DNA of 64,000 bases. Source: Acinetobacter pittii. GTDB taxonomy: Bacteria; Pseudomonadota; Gammaproteobacteria; Pseudomonadales; Moraxellaceae. Within the stretch, counting starts at the first letter, position 1. Each line of letters starts with the position of its first letter. A model generated the notes under the pieces. It saw only the letters and a list, made by a program, of their open reading frames with translations. It did not search any database and was not told where the DNA came from. The stretch covers positions 682,001-746,000 of the forward strand of contig NZ_CP139249.1 in assembly GCF_034064985.1 (NCBI RefSeq). The letters run 5' to 3'. This document shows positions 25,792-37,234 of the stretch, in pieces. A program made the translations under genes and the position numbers.

Positions 25792-27027
25792 ATGATACAG
25801 CAACAGGTTAAAAATGGCTTTCCAACATTAGATGATGTTTATGCTGCCGCAGAGCGTTTGGAAGGTTTAGTTGTAAAAACTCCCTTTGTTTTCTCAGAAA
25901 CCATTTCTAAAACCTTAGGGGCTGAGATGTGGTTGAAATTTGAAAACCTACAATTTACAGCTTCATTTAAAGAGCGAGGTGCTCTAAATAAACTGTTGTG
26001 TTTATCTGAACAAGAAAAGCAACATGGTGTTATTGCAGCTTCGGCAGGCAACCACGCACAAGGTGTAGCCTACCATGCTCAGCGGACAGGTGTGACTGCG
26101 ACTATTGTAATGCCGAAATCTACGCCAAATGTTAAGGTGCAACGAGTACGTGAGTACGGTGCGCGCGTTATATTGCATGGGCAGGACTTTTCAGAAGCTG
26201 CTGCTGAAATGCACCGTGTTGCACAAGAAGAATCTTTAACCATTATTCATCCATTCGATGATGCTGAAATTATTGCGGGTCAAGGAACCATTGCGCTTGA
26301 AATGCTTGTAGCTGTGCCTGATCTAGATATTTTGGTTGTGCCAATTGGTGGTGGTGGTTTAATTTCTGGTATTGCAATTGCTGCTAAAGCGATTAATCCA
26401 AAAATTAAAATTATTGGGGTTCAATCTGTTGTATACCCAAGTATGGCAAAACTACTTTGCAATTATCAACATGCGGTTTCAATGGGCTCTACTGTTGCTG
26501 AGGGTATTGCAGTAAAAACTCCAGGTGAGCTTACGACACAAGTTGCTAAAGAATATGTTGATGACATTGTCGTTGTCACTGAAGACATGATTGAAGAGGC
26601 GATTGCACTATTACTTAATATTGAAAAAACAGTATGTGAAGGAGCGGGAGCGACAGGTATTGCTGCAATTATGTCGCGTCCCGATCTGTTTTTAGGTCAT
26701 AAATTAGGTGTGGTGCTGTCTGGTGGCAATATTGATACACGTGTTATGGTCTCTGTATTACAACGCCATTTAACCCGTACAGGTCGTATGGTTCGTATTC
26801 GTGTTGAATTACCGGACAATCCAGGTGCTTTAGCTCGTTTAACGGCCATTATTGCTGAGCAGGGCGGTAATATTTATGAGCTGCGTCATGAACGCTTTGC
26901 GGCAACAAGCCGTGCCAAAGAAAGCGCTGTGAGCGTTGATGTCGAATTAAAAAGTGCCTCGGACCTAGATTTGCTCATTCAAGCAATGCAATTAGAAGGC
27001 TATATAGTTCGTAAAGAAGAGATTTAA
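25792..27027 (+). CDS. Threonine ammonia-lyase with C-terminal ACT domain
   Basis: A 411-residue PLP enzyme converting threonine to 2-oxobutanoate and ammonia. Lys60 in ASFKERGA is the Schiff-base residue, AGNHAQGVA and the PLP-phosphate loop GGGGLISG (about 187-194) follow, and a single ACT domain (VELPDNPGALARLTAIIAEQGGN onward) occupies the last 80 residues. The length and single ACT domain match the short TdcB/IlvA type rather than the 500-residue biosynthetic IlvA with two ACT-like domains. The ACT domain suggests allosteric control by an amino acid. It may feed isoleucine synthesis or threonine catabolism. No pathway partner adjoins it. Confidence 0.93.
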   Translation: MIQQQVKNGFPTLDDVYAAAERLEGLVVKTPFVFSETISKTLGAEMWLKFENLQFTASFKERGALNKLLCLSEQEKQHGVIAASAGNHAQGVAYHAQRTGVTATIVMPKSTPNVKVQRVREYGARVILHGQDFSEAAAEMHRVAQEESLTIIHPFDDAEIIAGQGTIALEMLVAVPDLDILVVPIGGGGLISGIAIAAKAINPKIKIIGVQSVVYPSMAKLLCNYQHAVSMGSTVAEGIAVKTPGELTTQVAKEYVDDIVVVTEDMIEEAIALLLNIEKTVCEGAGATGIAAIMSRPDLFLGHKLGVVLSGGNIDTRVMVSVLQRHLTRTGRMVRIRVELPDNPGALARLTAIIAEQGGNIYELRHERFAATSRAKESAVSVDVELKSASDLDLLIQAMQLEGYIVRKEEI

Positions 27028-27055
27028 TCTCTGATATCACTGTGTTATAAAAGCT

Positions 27056-27083
27056 GTATATGGCTCTATCAAGAGTCATATAC
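27056..27083 (+). other. Long hairpin after the threonine ammonia-lyase gene
   Basis: GTATATGGCTCT (27056-27067) pairs with AGAGTCATATAC (27072-27083), with one G-T pair and a four-base loop. No T-run follows, so it may be a 3' stability hairpin or a weak terminator. Confidence 0.6.
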
Positions 27084-27265
27084 AAGGTAATTTAAATGGA
27101 TTAAATTGCCAAAAAAGGGATTAATTTACAAAAAAACGATCAAATCCTTCAATGGAACAGGAAAAACTGACAATTCTCTAAACTTTACCCTTCACAATTT
27201 TAAGGTTTAGGTTTTAGTATTCCTTTCATTGTAAATTTGAAGAAATATAGGGATATCCACGCTCA

Positions 27266-28462
27266 ATGTTCAAATCATTTTTTCCATCACCAAGGTATTT
27301 CTTTATATCTGCGGTCATTTGGATCGCGCTCAATATGGTGCTTTGGTATACAGGTGGAGATCACTGGGGAGAGTATTTAGGCTTTCCGCAGGGTTATGCA
27401 GAGGCTGAATTGCCTATTGGTGTAAGCCGTTTTTGGTCGCCTGCTTTTTTATGGTTCTATCTTTGGTTTTTAATCTCTACTGCGCTTTTTGCTGGCTTTT
27501 GGAAAATTATTTCTAATAATCCATGGCAGCGTTGGTCAGTCTGGGGCTCTGCATTTATTTTGTTCAATATTTGGTTTGCTGTTCAGGCTAGTGTTGCGAT
27601 TAATGCATGGTATGTACCATTTTGGGATTTAATCCAAAAAATGCTTTCGAGTGGAGGAGGAGATCTCTCGGCACTATATAGCGAGACAATGGTCTTTCTT
27701 TATATTGCTATGGTCGCTGTGACGCTTGCTGTGATTAATGCCTTTTTTACAAGCCATTATGTATTCCGCTGGCGTACAGCAATGAATGAATATTACACAG
27801 AACATTGGGAAAAGCTACGTCATGTTGAAGGTGCTTCGCAGCGTGTGCAAGAAGACACGATGCGCTTTGCAACAATTTTGGAAGATTTAGGGGTAGAGTT
27901 AGTAAAAGCAGTTATTACATTGATTGCCTTTTTACCTATTCTATTTCAACTGTCTAAACATGTTCCCGTTTTACCAATTGTTGGTGAGTTAAATCACTCT
28001 TTAGTATGGGCCGCAATAGTGTGGTCAATTTTCGGTACAGTTCTATTAATGGTAGTAGGGATTAAGTTGCCAGGTTTGCAATTTAACAATCAGAAAGTAG
28101 AAGCGGCTTATCGTAAAGAACTTGTTTATGGTGAAGACCATGCTGATCGTGCAAAACCTGCTACCTTGCGTGAGTTATTTAGTAATGTACGTAAAAATTA
28201 TTTCAGACTTTACTTCCATTATGCCTATTTTAATATGACAGCTATTTGGTATGGCCAACTTGATGTTTTATATAACTTGGTTGTCCTTTTCCCATCAATT
28301 GCTGCTGGTAAACTCACATTAGGTTTAATTCAACAAATTGCAAATGTATTTGGGCGTGTACGGGAATCCTTCCAATACTTAATTAGTTCATGGAAAACAA
28401 TTATTGAACTGCTTTCAATTTATAAGCGTTTAAAAGCTTTTGAATCGATATTACATAAGTAA
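27266..28462 (+). CDS. sbmA: SbmA/BacA-type peptide transporter
   Basis: A 398-residue inner-membrane protein of the SbmA/BacA family, which uses the proton gradient to import proline-rich antimicrobial peptides, microcins and bleomycin-like drugs. The opening [20 protein letters not shown] and later [30 protein letters not shown] are diagnostic, as is [27 protein letters not shown] at the C-terminus. About seven to eight membrane helices are visible and there is no ATP-binding domain. The length is normal. The start ATG is preceded by a weak ribosome site. Single gene with a strong terminator. The natural role in the host is unknown. Confidence 0.93.
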   Translation: MFKSFFPSPRYFFISAVIWIALNMVLWYTGGDHWGEYLGFPQGYAEAELPIGVSRFWSPAFLWFYLWFLISTALFAGFWKIISNNPWQRWSVWGSAFILFNIWFAVQASVAINAWYVPFWDLIQKMLSSGGGDLSALYSETMVFLYIAMVAVTLAVINAFFTSHYVFRWRTAMNEYYTEHWEKLRHVEGASQRVQEDTMRFATILEDLGVELVKAVITLIAFLPILFQLSKHVPVLPIVGELNHSLVWAAIVWSIFGTVLLMVVGIKLPGLQFNNQKVEAAYRKELVYGEDHADRAKPATLRELFSNVRKNYFRLYFHYAYFNMTAIWYGQLDVLYNLVVLFPSIAAGKLTLGLIQQIANVFGRVRESFQYLISSWKTIIELLSIYKRLKAFESILHK

Positions 28463-28489
28463 AAAAAGCCCGCGAAAGCGGGTTTTTTA
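28461..28489. terminator. Terminator after sbmA
   Basis: GCCCGC pairs with GCGGGT around a GAAA loop with flanking A-run and T-run. It also faces the minus-strand gene ending at 28501. Confidence 0.92.
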
Positions 28490-28500
28490 TAAGTATTGGA

Positions 28501-29250
28501 TTAGTGCATTGTATTATAAAAATTGAGAATAGGACCAACTAAAGACTGCTGCGATTTATCTAAGGTGACTTGAATTTCTTTATAGTTAAACGTGTCTTCA
28601 TCATCATATTTGGCAATACCATGGGTTTTATTGTTCACTTGCGGAATTTGGTAACTAAAAAAAGCGACTTTTTTAGAAGGGTAAACAATATTAATCAGTT
28701 TTTTAGGGTCTTTGAATCCGCCATATTCATTTACAAGACTTTCTTTTAATAGTTCAGGAAAATAAAGCGTTGCATTTGGTAGTCCACAGCCAACGCAAAA
28801 TGAAGAGTCGTAAAGTTCTATAGCTTGTTTTTGATCTGTACTCATGATTAGAGCAAAACCCGTTCCATTTGCGCCTGCATTTGCTTGTACATCTTGCCAG
28901 TTACGTGGAACAAGTACTAAACCTACTTCAGGTAATGCAAGAAGTTTTAATTGCTTGGCATGTTGAGCATCAAGTTTAAAATTAAAACTACAGCTTTTAA
29001 GCGTGCACTTTTCAAAACTTTTAAGTAAACCATCTTCTATTGGGTTTTGTGCCGTAACGCCATAAAAAGCGACTGAAACGCCGTTTAAAAATTTTGCCTC
29101 TCCTAGAGGATAGAACTGATTATCAGCTTTGCGGGTTGCAGCAGAGCTATAAAATTTTGGGAAATGAGGTGTAAAGCTTTTTACTTCTGCATAAGCGGAT
29201 GAAGTTAGACTGGTAAATACAGTAAATAATAAAAAATTCAGTTTTTTCAT
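28501..29250 (-). CDS. Secreted protein of unknown function with two cysteine pairs
   Basis: A 249-residue exported protein. The first 21 residues are a classical signal peptide ending SSAYA, so it is likely periplasmic. The mature part has cysteines in KCTLKSC and FCVGC, one CX4C and one CX2C pair, probably disulfides. It recalls Acinetobacter proteins grouped as DUF4850, but that link is from memory and weak. It is divergent from a DUF1176 protein across 124 bases, and that neighbour is also exported and also cysteine-bearing, so the two may serve the same envelope function; that is inference. No catalytic motif is recognised. Confidence 0.6.
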   Translation of the reverse strand: MKKLNFLLFTVFTSLTSSAYAEVKSFTPHFPKFYSSAATRKADNQFYPLGEAKFLNGVSVAFYGVTAQNPIEDGLLKSFEKCTLKSCSFNFKLDAQHAKQLKLLALPEVGLVLVPRNWQDVQANAGANGTGFALIMSTDQKQAIELYDSSFCVGCGLPNATLYFPELLKESLVNEYGGFKDPKKLINIVYPSKKVAFFSYQIPQVNNKTHGIAKYDDEDTFNYKEIQVTLDKSQQSLVGPILNFYNTMH

Positions 29251-29374
29251 TTTTAGAAAGTAATGAATTTAAATCTTATATAAATCTAACATATTCTTTT
29301 AAACTAGACGGTAACTCAAAATTTAACACTGTTGTTAATTTCATAATAAAACAGACGTGTAGAGACATGAAAAA

Positions 29375-30442
29375 ATGAAAAATATACTTTCAATTTGTTG
29401 TTTGGCAGTAATAAGTTCTTATAGTTTTGCTCAAGATATAAAAGGTATTTCATTTTCTCATCAAGAGTGGGAAATCTCTTGCAGTAATACGGGCACCTGT
29501 AAGGCAGCAGGGTATCAAAACGAAGAAAATGGTGATAATCCCGCTTCAATTTTATTAACACGTAAAGCAGGCCCAAAACAACCTGTGCAGATTGAGTTTG
29601 CTTTGTCTGACTATGAACAAAGTATACCTGCAAACCAGCTTAAAAATATCCATTTTTATATAAATGGCAAAGATTTAGGTATGGTGGGTGTAGATGGTAC
29701 TGAGCTGCCAATTATGGGTAAGCTAAACAGCTCGCAAGTCAATGCTCTACTACAGCAGTCGAAACAGAAGACTGAAATAGTATTTAAAAATGCGCAGCAT
29801 AAATGGAAAATTTCCGATGCTGGAATGACTGCCGTATTATTAAAGATGGATGATTTTCAGAAGCGTATAGGGACTATTGGTGCTTTGGTCAAAAAGGGCA
29901 GTGCCAATGAAAATCAAGTACTTATGCCTGAACCAAAACTAGTTGTGAAGCGTATTAAGACTTCAACCAAATCTTATTTAACTTTACAGCCTAAAAATAA
30001 ACAGTACCAAGCAATACACCGTAGTTTGATGGCTGCTAAACCGAATCTGAAAGAAGACGGCTTTTGTGAAGGTATTTATGGTGGTAACAGTGATGGAGTC
30101 GAACCACAGAAAATTGAGCTATATAAACTAACCAATAAGAAAGTTCTGGCGACTATATTGTGTTGGAGAGGGGCTTATAACGAAGGGTATGGGGCATGGG
30201 TACTCGATGAGTCTTTAAACGGTAAGGCCGCGTTTGTAACTGAGTCCGCCTCAGATTTTGATAGCGGTATTATCAGTAGTGCTCAAAAGGGAAGAGGCAT
30301 TGGAGACTGCTGGGCAAGTGAAGAATGGGTGTGGGACGGCAAGAGTTTTGTGCATACTAAGGATATGTGGACGGGTATGTGTAAAGGCTTGGCAGCAGGT
30401 GGAGTTTGGGAGCTTGATCGCATTGAATCAGTCGTAAAGTAA
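29375..30442 (+). CDS. Secreted DUF1176 family protein
   Basis: A 355-residue exported protein. The signal peptide (NILSICCLAVISSYSFAQ) is cleaved near residue 20. The segment after it, FSHQEWEISCSNTGTCKAAGYQ, with W-x-I-x-C-x5-C, is the DUF1176 opening, and the C-terminal half has paired cysteines (DGFCEGIYGG, GDCWASEEWVWDG, MWTGMCKG) expected to form disulfides. Members are found in many proteobacteria and have no established biochemical role. Divergent from the exported gene at 28501 and about 80 bases before another exported small protein, so this is a small cluster of secreted unknowns. Confidence 0.78.
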   Translation: MKNILSICCLAVISSYSFAQDIKGISFSHQEWEISCSNTGTCKAAGYQNEENGDNPASILLTRKAGPKQPVQIEFALSDYEQSIPANQLKNIHFYINGKDLGMVGVDGTELPIMGKLNSSQVNALLQQSKQKTEIVFKNAQHKWKISDAGMTAVLLKMDDFQKRIGTIGALVKKGSANENQVLMPEPKLVVKRIKTSTKSYLTLQPKNKQYQAIHRSLMAAKPNLKEDGFCEGIYGGNSDGVEPQKIELYKLTNKKVLATILCWRGAYNEGYGAWVLDESLNGKAAFVTESASDFDSGIISSAQKGRGIGDCWASEEWVWDGKSFVHTKDMWTGMCKGLAAGGVWELDRIESVVK

Positions 30443-30525
30443 GTATTTTGCGGTTACAGAGTCATAACAGGTAACTTTAGTGACTCTGTGATAAAAAGAA
30501 CAGATTGTTTATTGGAGCCAGACCT

Positions 30526-31044
30526 ATGTCACATCATCTTTACGCTATTGCTCGCCATAAGTTTTTACACCTGAGCCGTTCAATATGTGTGGCTGCTGCT
30601 GTGTTGGGGACTACTCAAATTGCGATGGCTGGCCCAACGGTTGATCAGCTCAGTGATTGTTTAGTTAAGGCTACAACGGCTTCAGACAAAACTACGGTAC
30701 TTCAATGGACATTTACGGCTTTAGCAGCTCATCCAGATTTAAAAGCATTTAGTAATGTAACGCCTGAGCAAAAAGATCAGTTAGACCAAAAACTGGCTCA
30801 GGTTTTACAACGTGTGATTGTGGAGCAATGTTCTGCTCAGACCAAAGCTGTGATTCAGGCTGAAGGTGTGAAGGCTGTTGGAGAGGCTTTCCAGCAGTTA
30901 GGCCAGAGTGCTGGTGAAGATATTGTTAAAGACCCAGCCGTTAAACAGCAGTTACAAGGTACATTGCGTTATATCGATTTAAATAAATTAGTGACGACGT
31001 TTTTAACACCAGAGATTTGGAATAAATTAGGAATTACAAGATAA
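30526..31044 (+). CDS. Exported small protein of unknown function
   Basis: A 172-residue protein. The frame is open from 30505, but ATG 30526 has GGAG eight bases upstream and is preferred. A signal peptide with a long basic head (HHLYAIARHKFLHLSRS) ends TQIAMA-GPT. The mature part is helical, with DQLSDCLVKATTASDKTTVLQW and a single later Cys in VEQCSAQ, and recalls small periplasmic helical proteins annotated as hypothetical in Acinetobacter. No domain is recognised. It follows the DUF1176 gene in the same direction by about 80 bases, so it may be co-transcribed, and ends at a hairpin. Confidence 0.7.
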   Translation: MSHHLYAIARHKFLHLSRSICVAAAVLGTTQIAMAGPTVDQLSDCLVKATTASDKTTVLQWTFTALAAHPDLKAFSNVTPEQKDQLDQKLAQVLQRVIVEQCSAQTKAVIQAEGVKAVGEAFQQLGQSAGEDIVKDPAVKQQLQGTLRYIDLNKLVTTFLTPEIWNKLGITR

Positions 31045-31066
31045 AAATCTAGTTTTCTATTTTAGT

Positions 31067-31099
31067 AATAAAGCCTGCTATCTAAGAGCAGGCTTTATT
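31067..31099. terminator. Terminator between two converging genes
   Basis: AATAAAGCCTGCT pairs exactly with AGCAGGCTTTATT around a seven-base loop. It is shared by the exported small protein and the DJ-1-like gene. Confidence 0.85.
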
Positions 31100-31122
31100 G
31101 TATTTGGGATAAAGAGATCTCT

Positions 31123-31701
31123 TTAGATCGTAATTGTAGCCCCTAAAACTTTCACAAATTGAGCTAACCAAGCTGGATGTGCAGGCCAAGCTGGAGCAGT
31201 CACGAAATGACCATCTGTAACTGCTTCAGTCACAGCAATATCTGCGTATTGTCCACCTGCCAATTTTACTTCGGCCGCACATGCTGGATAAGCTGAGCAG
31301 AGGCGGTCTTTTAACACATCTGCCGCAGCGAGTAACTGAGCACCATGACATACAGCTGCAATTGGTTTTTTCACTCTATCAAACTCACGTACAATTTCGA
31401 TAACACGATCATTCATACGCAAATACTCTGGTGCACGACCACCCGGAATCACTAGACCTACATAGTCTTCGGTATTAACGGCATCGAAATCATAGTTAAT
31501 CGCGAAGTTGTGGCCACGTTTTTCACTATAAGTTTGTTCACCTTCAAAATCATGAATAGCCGTTGCAATATGGTTGCCGTTCTTTTTATTTGGGCAAACA
31601 GCATGCACGGTATAACCTAAACCAGTTAAGAACTGAAAGGGAACCATAGTTTCATAGTCTTCTGCATAGTCACCGACCAACATTAAAATCTTTTTAGACA
31701 T
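31123..31701 (-). CDS. DJ-1/PfpI family protein
   Basis: A 192-residue class I glutamine amidotransferase-like protein. The nucleophile elbow AVCHGAQLL carries Cys118, followed by the expected His; the acidic partner is among the residues near 15 (DYAEDYE). These features define DJ-1/PfpI proteins, whose members act as proteases, chaperones, glyoxalases or deglycases. The opening [15 protein letters not shown] and the ending segment [14 protein letters not shown] resemble the subgroup often labelled protease I. The exact activity is not readable. It is cytosolic and alone. A second, larger relative (HchA) lies at 52596. Confidence 0.85.
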   Translation of the reverse strand: MSKKILMLVGDYAEDYETMVPFQFLTGLGYTVHAVCPNKKNGNHIATAIHDFEGEQTYSEKRGHNFAINYDFDAVNTEDYVGLVIPGGRAPEYLRMNDRVIEIVREFDRVKKPIAAVCHGAQLLAAADVLKDRLCSAYPACAAEVKLAGGQYADIAVTEAVTDGHFVTAPAWPAHPAWLAQFVKVLGATITI

Positions 31702-31821
31702 GATTTATCTCTCTTTTTAAAATGTAATTTATCTAAATTCTTAATTTAAATTAGCATAGTCGCTATGACATTTTTCAGAAAAAAGCGCATTCTTTAGTCG
31801 AAGAAATTTCATAAGTGGTAT

Positions 31822-31851
31822 AAAAAAGCCCCGATAAATCGAGGCTTTTTT
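31822..31851. terminator. Terminator after gatB
   Basis: AAAAAAGCC and GGCTTTTTT flank an inner CGAT/ATCG pair, with one mismatch. It lies 20 bases beyond the minus-strand gatB stop. Confidence 0.8.
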
Positions 31852-31870
31852 GTTGAGTTAGCTAATGAAA

Positions 31871-33340
31871 TTAACCAATCAATTTCTTCATTAATTCATT
31901 TACTTGAGCAGGGTTAGCCTTACCCTTAGAAGCTTTCATGACTTGACCAACAAGACCGTTAAAGGCTTTCTCTTTACCAGACTTGTATTCTTCAACCATT
32001 TTTTCATTGGCTGCAAGTACTTCTTTAATGATCGCTTCAATTGCGCCAGTGTCGGTTTCTTGCTTTAAGCCTTTTTCCGCAATAATGTCATCGGCAGATT
32101 TACCTTCCGATTCCCACATAAAGCCAAAGACTTGTTTAGCAATCTTACCGCTAATGGTGTTGTCAACAATACGAGCAATCATGCCACCAAGTTGTTCAGC
32201 AGAAACAGGAGAGTCTGCTAAGTCTAGGCCTGCCTTGTTTAAAGCACCAGAGAACTCACCCATTACCCAGTTTGCCGATACTTTACCTTGCTTCGCACCG
32301 CCAGCAGCAGCCACAACAGCTTCATAGAAGTCCGCCATTTCGCGTGAGAGCGTAAGTACGTGAGCATCGTACTCAGTTACACCAAAGTCTGCGATAAAAC
32401 GTGCACGGCGTGCAGCAGGAAGCTCTGGAAGCGCAGCACGAGCAGCTTCAATTTGCTCATCAGCAATAATCACAGGTAACAAATCTGGATCGGGGAAGTA
32501 GCGGTAGTCATTCGCTTCTTCTTTAGAACGCATAGAGCGTGTTTCCATTTTGTTTGGATCGAACAAACGAGTTTCTTGGTCGATACTTCCGCCGTATTCC
32601 AAAATTTCCATTTGGCGTTCAATTTCAACATTGATTGCTTGCTCAATGAAACGGAATGAGTTGAGGTTTTTAAGCTCACAGCGCGTACCAAAAGGTTGGC
32701 CCGGACGGCGTAAAGACACGTTACAGTCCGCACGGAATGAACCTTCAGCCATGTTACCGTCAGAAATACCTAACCAACGTACTAATGTGTGAATCGCTTT
32801 AATGTAAGCAACAGCTTCTTCAACTGAACGCATGTCAGGTTCAGAAACGATTTCAAGTAAAGGTGTACCAGCACGGTTTAAGTCAATGCCAGACATACCT
32901 TCAAACTGGTCATGAATTGATTTACCCGCATCTTCTTCAAGGTGAGCACGAGTTACGCCAATGCGTTTAGTCGTACCATCTTCAAGTTGGATGTCGATGT
33001 GACCCAAGCCCACAATTGGGTTATCCATTTGGCTAATTTGGTAGCCTTTTGGTGAGTCAGGGTAGAAGTAGTTCTTACGCGCAAACACAGATGCTTGGTC
33101 GATGTACGCGTCAATCCCCAAACCAAAGCGGATTGCAAGATCAACAACTTTTTCATTGAGTACAGGCAACACACCCGGCATAGCCAAATCGACAAGGCTT
33201 GCTTGTGTATTTGGGTCTTGGCCAAATTCAGTTGATGAACCTGAGAAAATTTTAGAGTTGGTTGCAAGCTGAGTGTGAATCTCGATACCAATAACGACTT
33301 CCCAACCGTCAATCAATTTCAACTTTTGAGCTTCAGCCAT
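31871..33340 (-). CDS. gatB: Aspartyl/glutamyl-tRNA amidotransferase subunit B
   Basis: A 489-residue subunit B of the GatCAB amidotransferase, which converts misacylated Glu-tRNA(Gln) or Asp-tRNA(Asn) to the amide form using ammonia delivered from GatA. The opening [22 protein letters not shown] is diagnostic, with [32 protein letters not shown] and [13 protein letters not shown] following in the expected order. The C-terminal YqeY-like tail ([11 protein letters not shown]) is complete. Its start overlaps the gatA stop (TAATG on the minus strand), so translation is coupled. Last gene of the gatC-gatA-gatB operon. Confidence 0.97.
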   Translation of the reverse strand: MAEAQKLKLIDGWEVVIGIEIHTQLATNSKIFSGSSTEFGQDPNTQASLVDLAMPGVLPVLNEKVVDLAIRFGLGIDAYIDQASVFARKNYFYPDSPKGYQISQMDNPIVGLGHIDIQLEDGTTKRIGVTRAHLEEDAGKSIHDQFEGMSGIDLNRAGTPLLEIVSEPDMRSVEEAVAYIKAIHTLVRWLGISDGNMAEGSFRADCNVSLRRPGQPFGTRCELKNLNSFRFIEQAINVEIERQMEILEYGGSIDQETRLFDPNKMETRSMRSKEEANDYRYFPDPDLLPVIIADEQIEAARAALPELPAARRARFIADFGVTEYDAHVLTLSREMADFYEAVVAAAGGAKQGKVSANWVMGEFSGALNKAGLDLADSPVSAEQLGGMIARIVDNTISGKIAKQVFGFMWESEGKSADDIIAEKGLKQETDTGAIEAIIKEVLAANEKMVEEYKSGKEKAFNGLVGQVMKASKGKANPAQVNELMKKLIG

Positions 33341-34818
33341 TATGCATTCTCCTCAGCAATTGCCACACGTTGAGTATGGAAATCGGTATTTTGTTGGTAT
33401 TGATGGACAATCGACAACAATTGTGATTCTGACCAATAGTTACCAATCAACTGTAAGCCAACAGGCAAGCTATCTTTATCAAAACCAACAGGAGCGTTAA
33501 TCGCTGGTAAGCCTGCCAAGTTCACTGCAAGTGTATAGATATCGCCTAAATACATTTCAGTTGGACTTAAGTTCGCACCAATTTTATATGCAGTTGTTGG
33601 TGCAGCAGGAGCCGCAATCACATCTACATTTTCAAATGCTTTTAAGAAGTCTTGTTGAATTAAACGACGTACTTTTTGTGCTTTCACATAGTAAGCATCG
33701 TAATAACCCGCAGAAAGCGCGTAAGTACCAATTAAGATACGACGTTGAACTTCTGGACCAAAACCTTCTGAACGAGAGCGCTTGTAAAGATCCATCAAAT
33801 CAGCAGGATTTTCACAGCGGTAGCCGTAACGAACACCATCATAACGTGACAAGTTAGATGATGCTTCTGCTGGCGCGATGAGGTAATACGTTGGAACATA
33901 GGCTTCAGTCATGTTGAGGTCGATCTCAACAAGTGTTGCACCCATTTCTTCAAGCTTTTTCAAAGACTCTTCAACACGTGCTTTTACGTCAGCATCTAAG
34001 CCTGCAACGTTAAAGTACTGTTTAGGAATACCAATGCGTAAACCTTTTACAGGTGTGCCATTTAAATTTGCAACGTAGTCATCAACTTCCTTTTTAACCG
34101 AAGTTGAGTCTTTTGCATCGTGACCTGCAATTACATTCATGAGGTAAGCACAGTCTTCGGCAGAACGAGCCATTGGACCCGCTTGGTCTAAAGAGGATGC
34201 ATAAGCAATGATCCCGAAACGAGATACACGACCATAGGTTGGTTTTAAGCCTGTTAAACCGCAGAATGACGCAGGTTGGCGAATTGAGCCGCCTGTATCA
34301 GTACCTGTAGCAAAAGGTGCTAGATCAGCCGCTACAGCCGCAGCAGAACCACCTGATGAGCCACCAGGAACGTGGTCGAGTGCCCATGGGTTACTTGTTG
34401 CACCAATATACGAGCTTTCTGAAGTTGAACCCATTGCAAACTCGTCCATGTTCACTTTACCTAAAGTGACAAGACCAGCTGCTTTAGTTTTTTCAACAAC
34501 AGTTGCATCGTAAGGAGAGATGAAGTTGTCTAGTATTTTTGAACCGGCAGTTGTTTTAATGCCTTTGGTACAAAAGATATCTTTATGCGCAAGAGGAATA
34601 CCCGTTAAAGCTGTTGCATTACCTGCTTTTAATGCAGCATCGGCAGCGTCGGCTTCGGCAAGAGCTTGTTCAGGCGTAACCGTCACGTAACTTTTTACCA
34701 GTGGGTCAATTTTAGCAATACGTTTTAAATAGTGTTCAGTCAGTTCGCGAGATGAAAACTTCGCTTGGCTTAAGCCCTCAGCAAGTTCACGAATTGATAA
34801 GTGATGTAAATCAGTCAT
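33340..34818 (-). CDS. gatA: Aspartyl/glutamyl-tRNA amidotransferase subunit A
   Basis: A 492-residue amidase that releases ammonia from glutamine for the GatB active site. The amidase-signature triad is intact: Lys79 in PLAHKD, Ser154 in PGGSSGGS and Ser178 in [11 protein letters not shown], at the same numbers as described for GatA. The [19 protein letters not shown] segment is typical of GatA rather than other amidases. It lies 53 bases after gatC and overlaps gatB. The whole operon is needed where GlnRS or AsnRS is missing or as a supplement; only the operon, not its necessity, is seen here. Confidence 0.97.
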   Translation of the reverse strand: MTDLHHLSIRELAEGLSQAKFSSRELTEHYLKRIAKIDPLVKSYVTVTPEQALAEADAADAALKAGNATALTGIPLAHKDIFCTKGIKTTAGSKILDNFISPYDATVVEKTKAAGLVTLGKVNMDEFAMGSTSESSYIGATSNPWALDHVPGGSSGGSAAAVAADLAPFATGTDTGGSIRQPASFCGLTGLKPTYGRVSRFGIIAYASSLDQAGPMARSAEDCAYLMNVIAGHDAKDSTSVKKEVDDYVANLNGTPVKGLRIGIPKQYFNVAGLDADVKARVEESLKKLEEMGATLVEIDLNMTEAYVPTYYLIAPAEASSNLSRYDGVRYGYRCENPADLMDLYKRSRSEGFGPEVQRRILIGTYALSAGYYDAYYVKAQKVRRLIQQDFLKAFENVDVIAAPAAPTTAYKIGANLSPTEMYLGDIYTLAVNLAGLPAINAPVGFDKDSLPVGLQLIGNYWSESQLLSIVHQYQQNTDFHTQRVAIAEENA

Positions 34819-34871
34819 GAGTAAAATTTCTTTACATTCAAAATAGGGAAGATGGGTTAATTGAGTAAAAG

Positions 34872-35186
34872 TTATTCAATCACGCGAGGAACAAGATACA
34901 AACCATCTTGAGTTGCAGGTGCAACTGCTTGGTATTCATCTCGATGATTGCTTTCCGTTACCACATCAGCACGTAAAGGTTGAGGATTGTCAAAAGGACT
35001 TTTCAAAGGTTCTACGCCTTCCGTATCAATGCCTTTTAAGGTTTCCATCATGCCTAAAATTTTATTTAGACTTTGAGCATATTCAGCAGATTGCGTATCA
35101 TTGAGCGACAATCGAGCAAGATTGGCGATTGCTGAAACTGTTTGTGCATTTAAATCTGCTGAATGCTGTGCATCCGATGTAGACAT
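34872..35186 (-). CDS. gatC: Aspartyl/glutamyl-tRNA amidotransferase subunit C
   Basis: A 104-residue small subunit that stabilises the GatA-GatB contact. The family features are readable: [42 protein letters not shown], then a proline-rich acidic middle (LRADVV) and a C-terminal YLVPRVIE. The N-terminus is about eight residues longer than usual. AGGTGA precedes the ATG. First gene of the operon; its promoter shares the 133-base gap with the divergent mreB. Confidence 0.95.
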   Translation of the reverse strand: MSTSDAQHSADLNAQTVSAIANLARLSLNDTQSAEYAQSLNKILGMMETLKGIDTEGVEPLKSPFDNPQPLRADVVTESNHRDEYQAVAPATQDGLYLVPRVIE

Positions 35187-35310
35187 AACATCACCTAATC
35201 AGTATTAAAAATTTTCAAAATATCGTGCGTTATAATAAGCGATTGACTTGTTCAAATCATCACATTTAGTTTAAAGTTGCCACCTTGCATCCACATGAAA
35301 GTTTAACTGA

Positions 35311-36360
<1,050 letters not shown>

Positions 36361-36376
36361 GTTTAAGGATTAGGCG

Positions 36377-37234
36377 GTGCAACCGAATATTTTTTCAAGA
36401 CAGCCGCCATCTTTCCGCTCGTTCATTATTGCGGTCATTACATGCTTGGTTGTGCTGTTCTTTGATTGGCGCATGCCTTATGTAATTCAGCCAGCAAGGG
36501 ATGTCTTGTACGCTGCATATAACCCAATTTATGCATTGGCCAGTTATCCAGTACTGTCGAGAGAATGGCTGAATCAACAAACAAAATCTGAAGCACAACT
36601 GCGTCGTGAAAATACCGCGATGCAGGCTGAGCTTTTACAAGCTCAAGTCCGCTTACAGAAGCTTTCTGAATTATCTGCTGAAAATACTCGTTTACGAGGT
36701 CTTCTTGATACACCGTTAATTATTGATGGACGTATGGAAATTGCCGAAGTGATTGGGACAGATGCAGATCCATTGCGTCATATCATCATTATTAACCGAG
36801 GCTCTATGGACCATATAAAGGTCGGACAAACGGTTTTAGATGATAAGGGGATTATGGGGCAGATCATTAATGTGTATCCTCATAGCTCACGTGTAATGTT
36901 GTTATCTGATAAAGAGCATTCACTGTCGGTACGTCTTGAGCGTACAGGAATGCGAGCAATTGTTTCTGGTACAGGTGATTTAGGCCGTTTAAAAATGGAA
37001 TATGTTCCGACCAGCGCTAATATTCTGGTGGGTGATAAAGTGTTTAGCTCAGGCTTGGGTGAACATTTCCCAGCAGGTTACGCTGTAGGTACAGTTGCCA
37101 AAATAAGACGTCATAATTCAGGCGAGTTTGCTGAAATTGATGTCACACCAGCAGCACAATTAGCCACAGGGCACCATGTAGTTGTGCTTTTCTCTGAGTC
37201 CTTAGCGAAGGAGCAGCCTTATGCCGATCGCTAA
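36377..37234 (+). CDS. mreC: Rod-shape determining protein MreC
   Basis: A 285-residue bitopic membrane protein of the elongasome. One transmembrane helix (about residues 15-33), then a coiled coil (about 65-105, QLRRENTAMQAELLQAQ and following), then beta-barrel domains typical of MreC. The start is GTG with AAGGA upstream, 16 bases after mreB. Its end overlaps mreD by 14 bases. It links MreB with periplasmic wall enzymes. The C-terminus lacks the long disordered tail some species carry. Confidence 0.96.
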   Translation: MQPNIFSRQPPSFRSFIIAVITCLVVLFFDWRMPYVIQPARDVLYAAYNPIYALASYPVLSREWLNQQTKSEAQLRRENTAMQAELLQAQVRLQKLSELSAENTRLRGLLDTPLIIDGRMEIAEVIGTDADPLRHIIIINRGSMDHIKVGQTVLDDKGIMGQIINVYPHSSRVMLLSDKEHSLSVRLERTGMRAIVSGTGDLGRLKMEYVPTSANILVGDKVFSSGLGEHFPAGYAVGTVAKIRRHNSGEFAEIDVTPAAQLATGHHVVVLFSESLAKEQPYADR

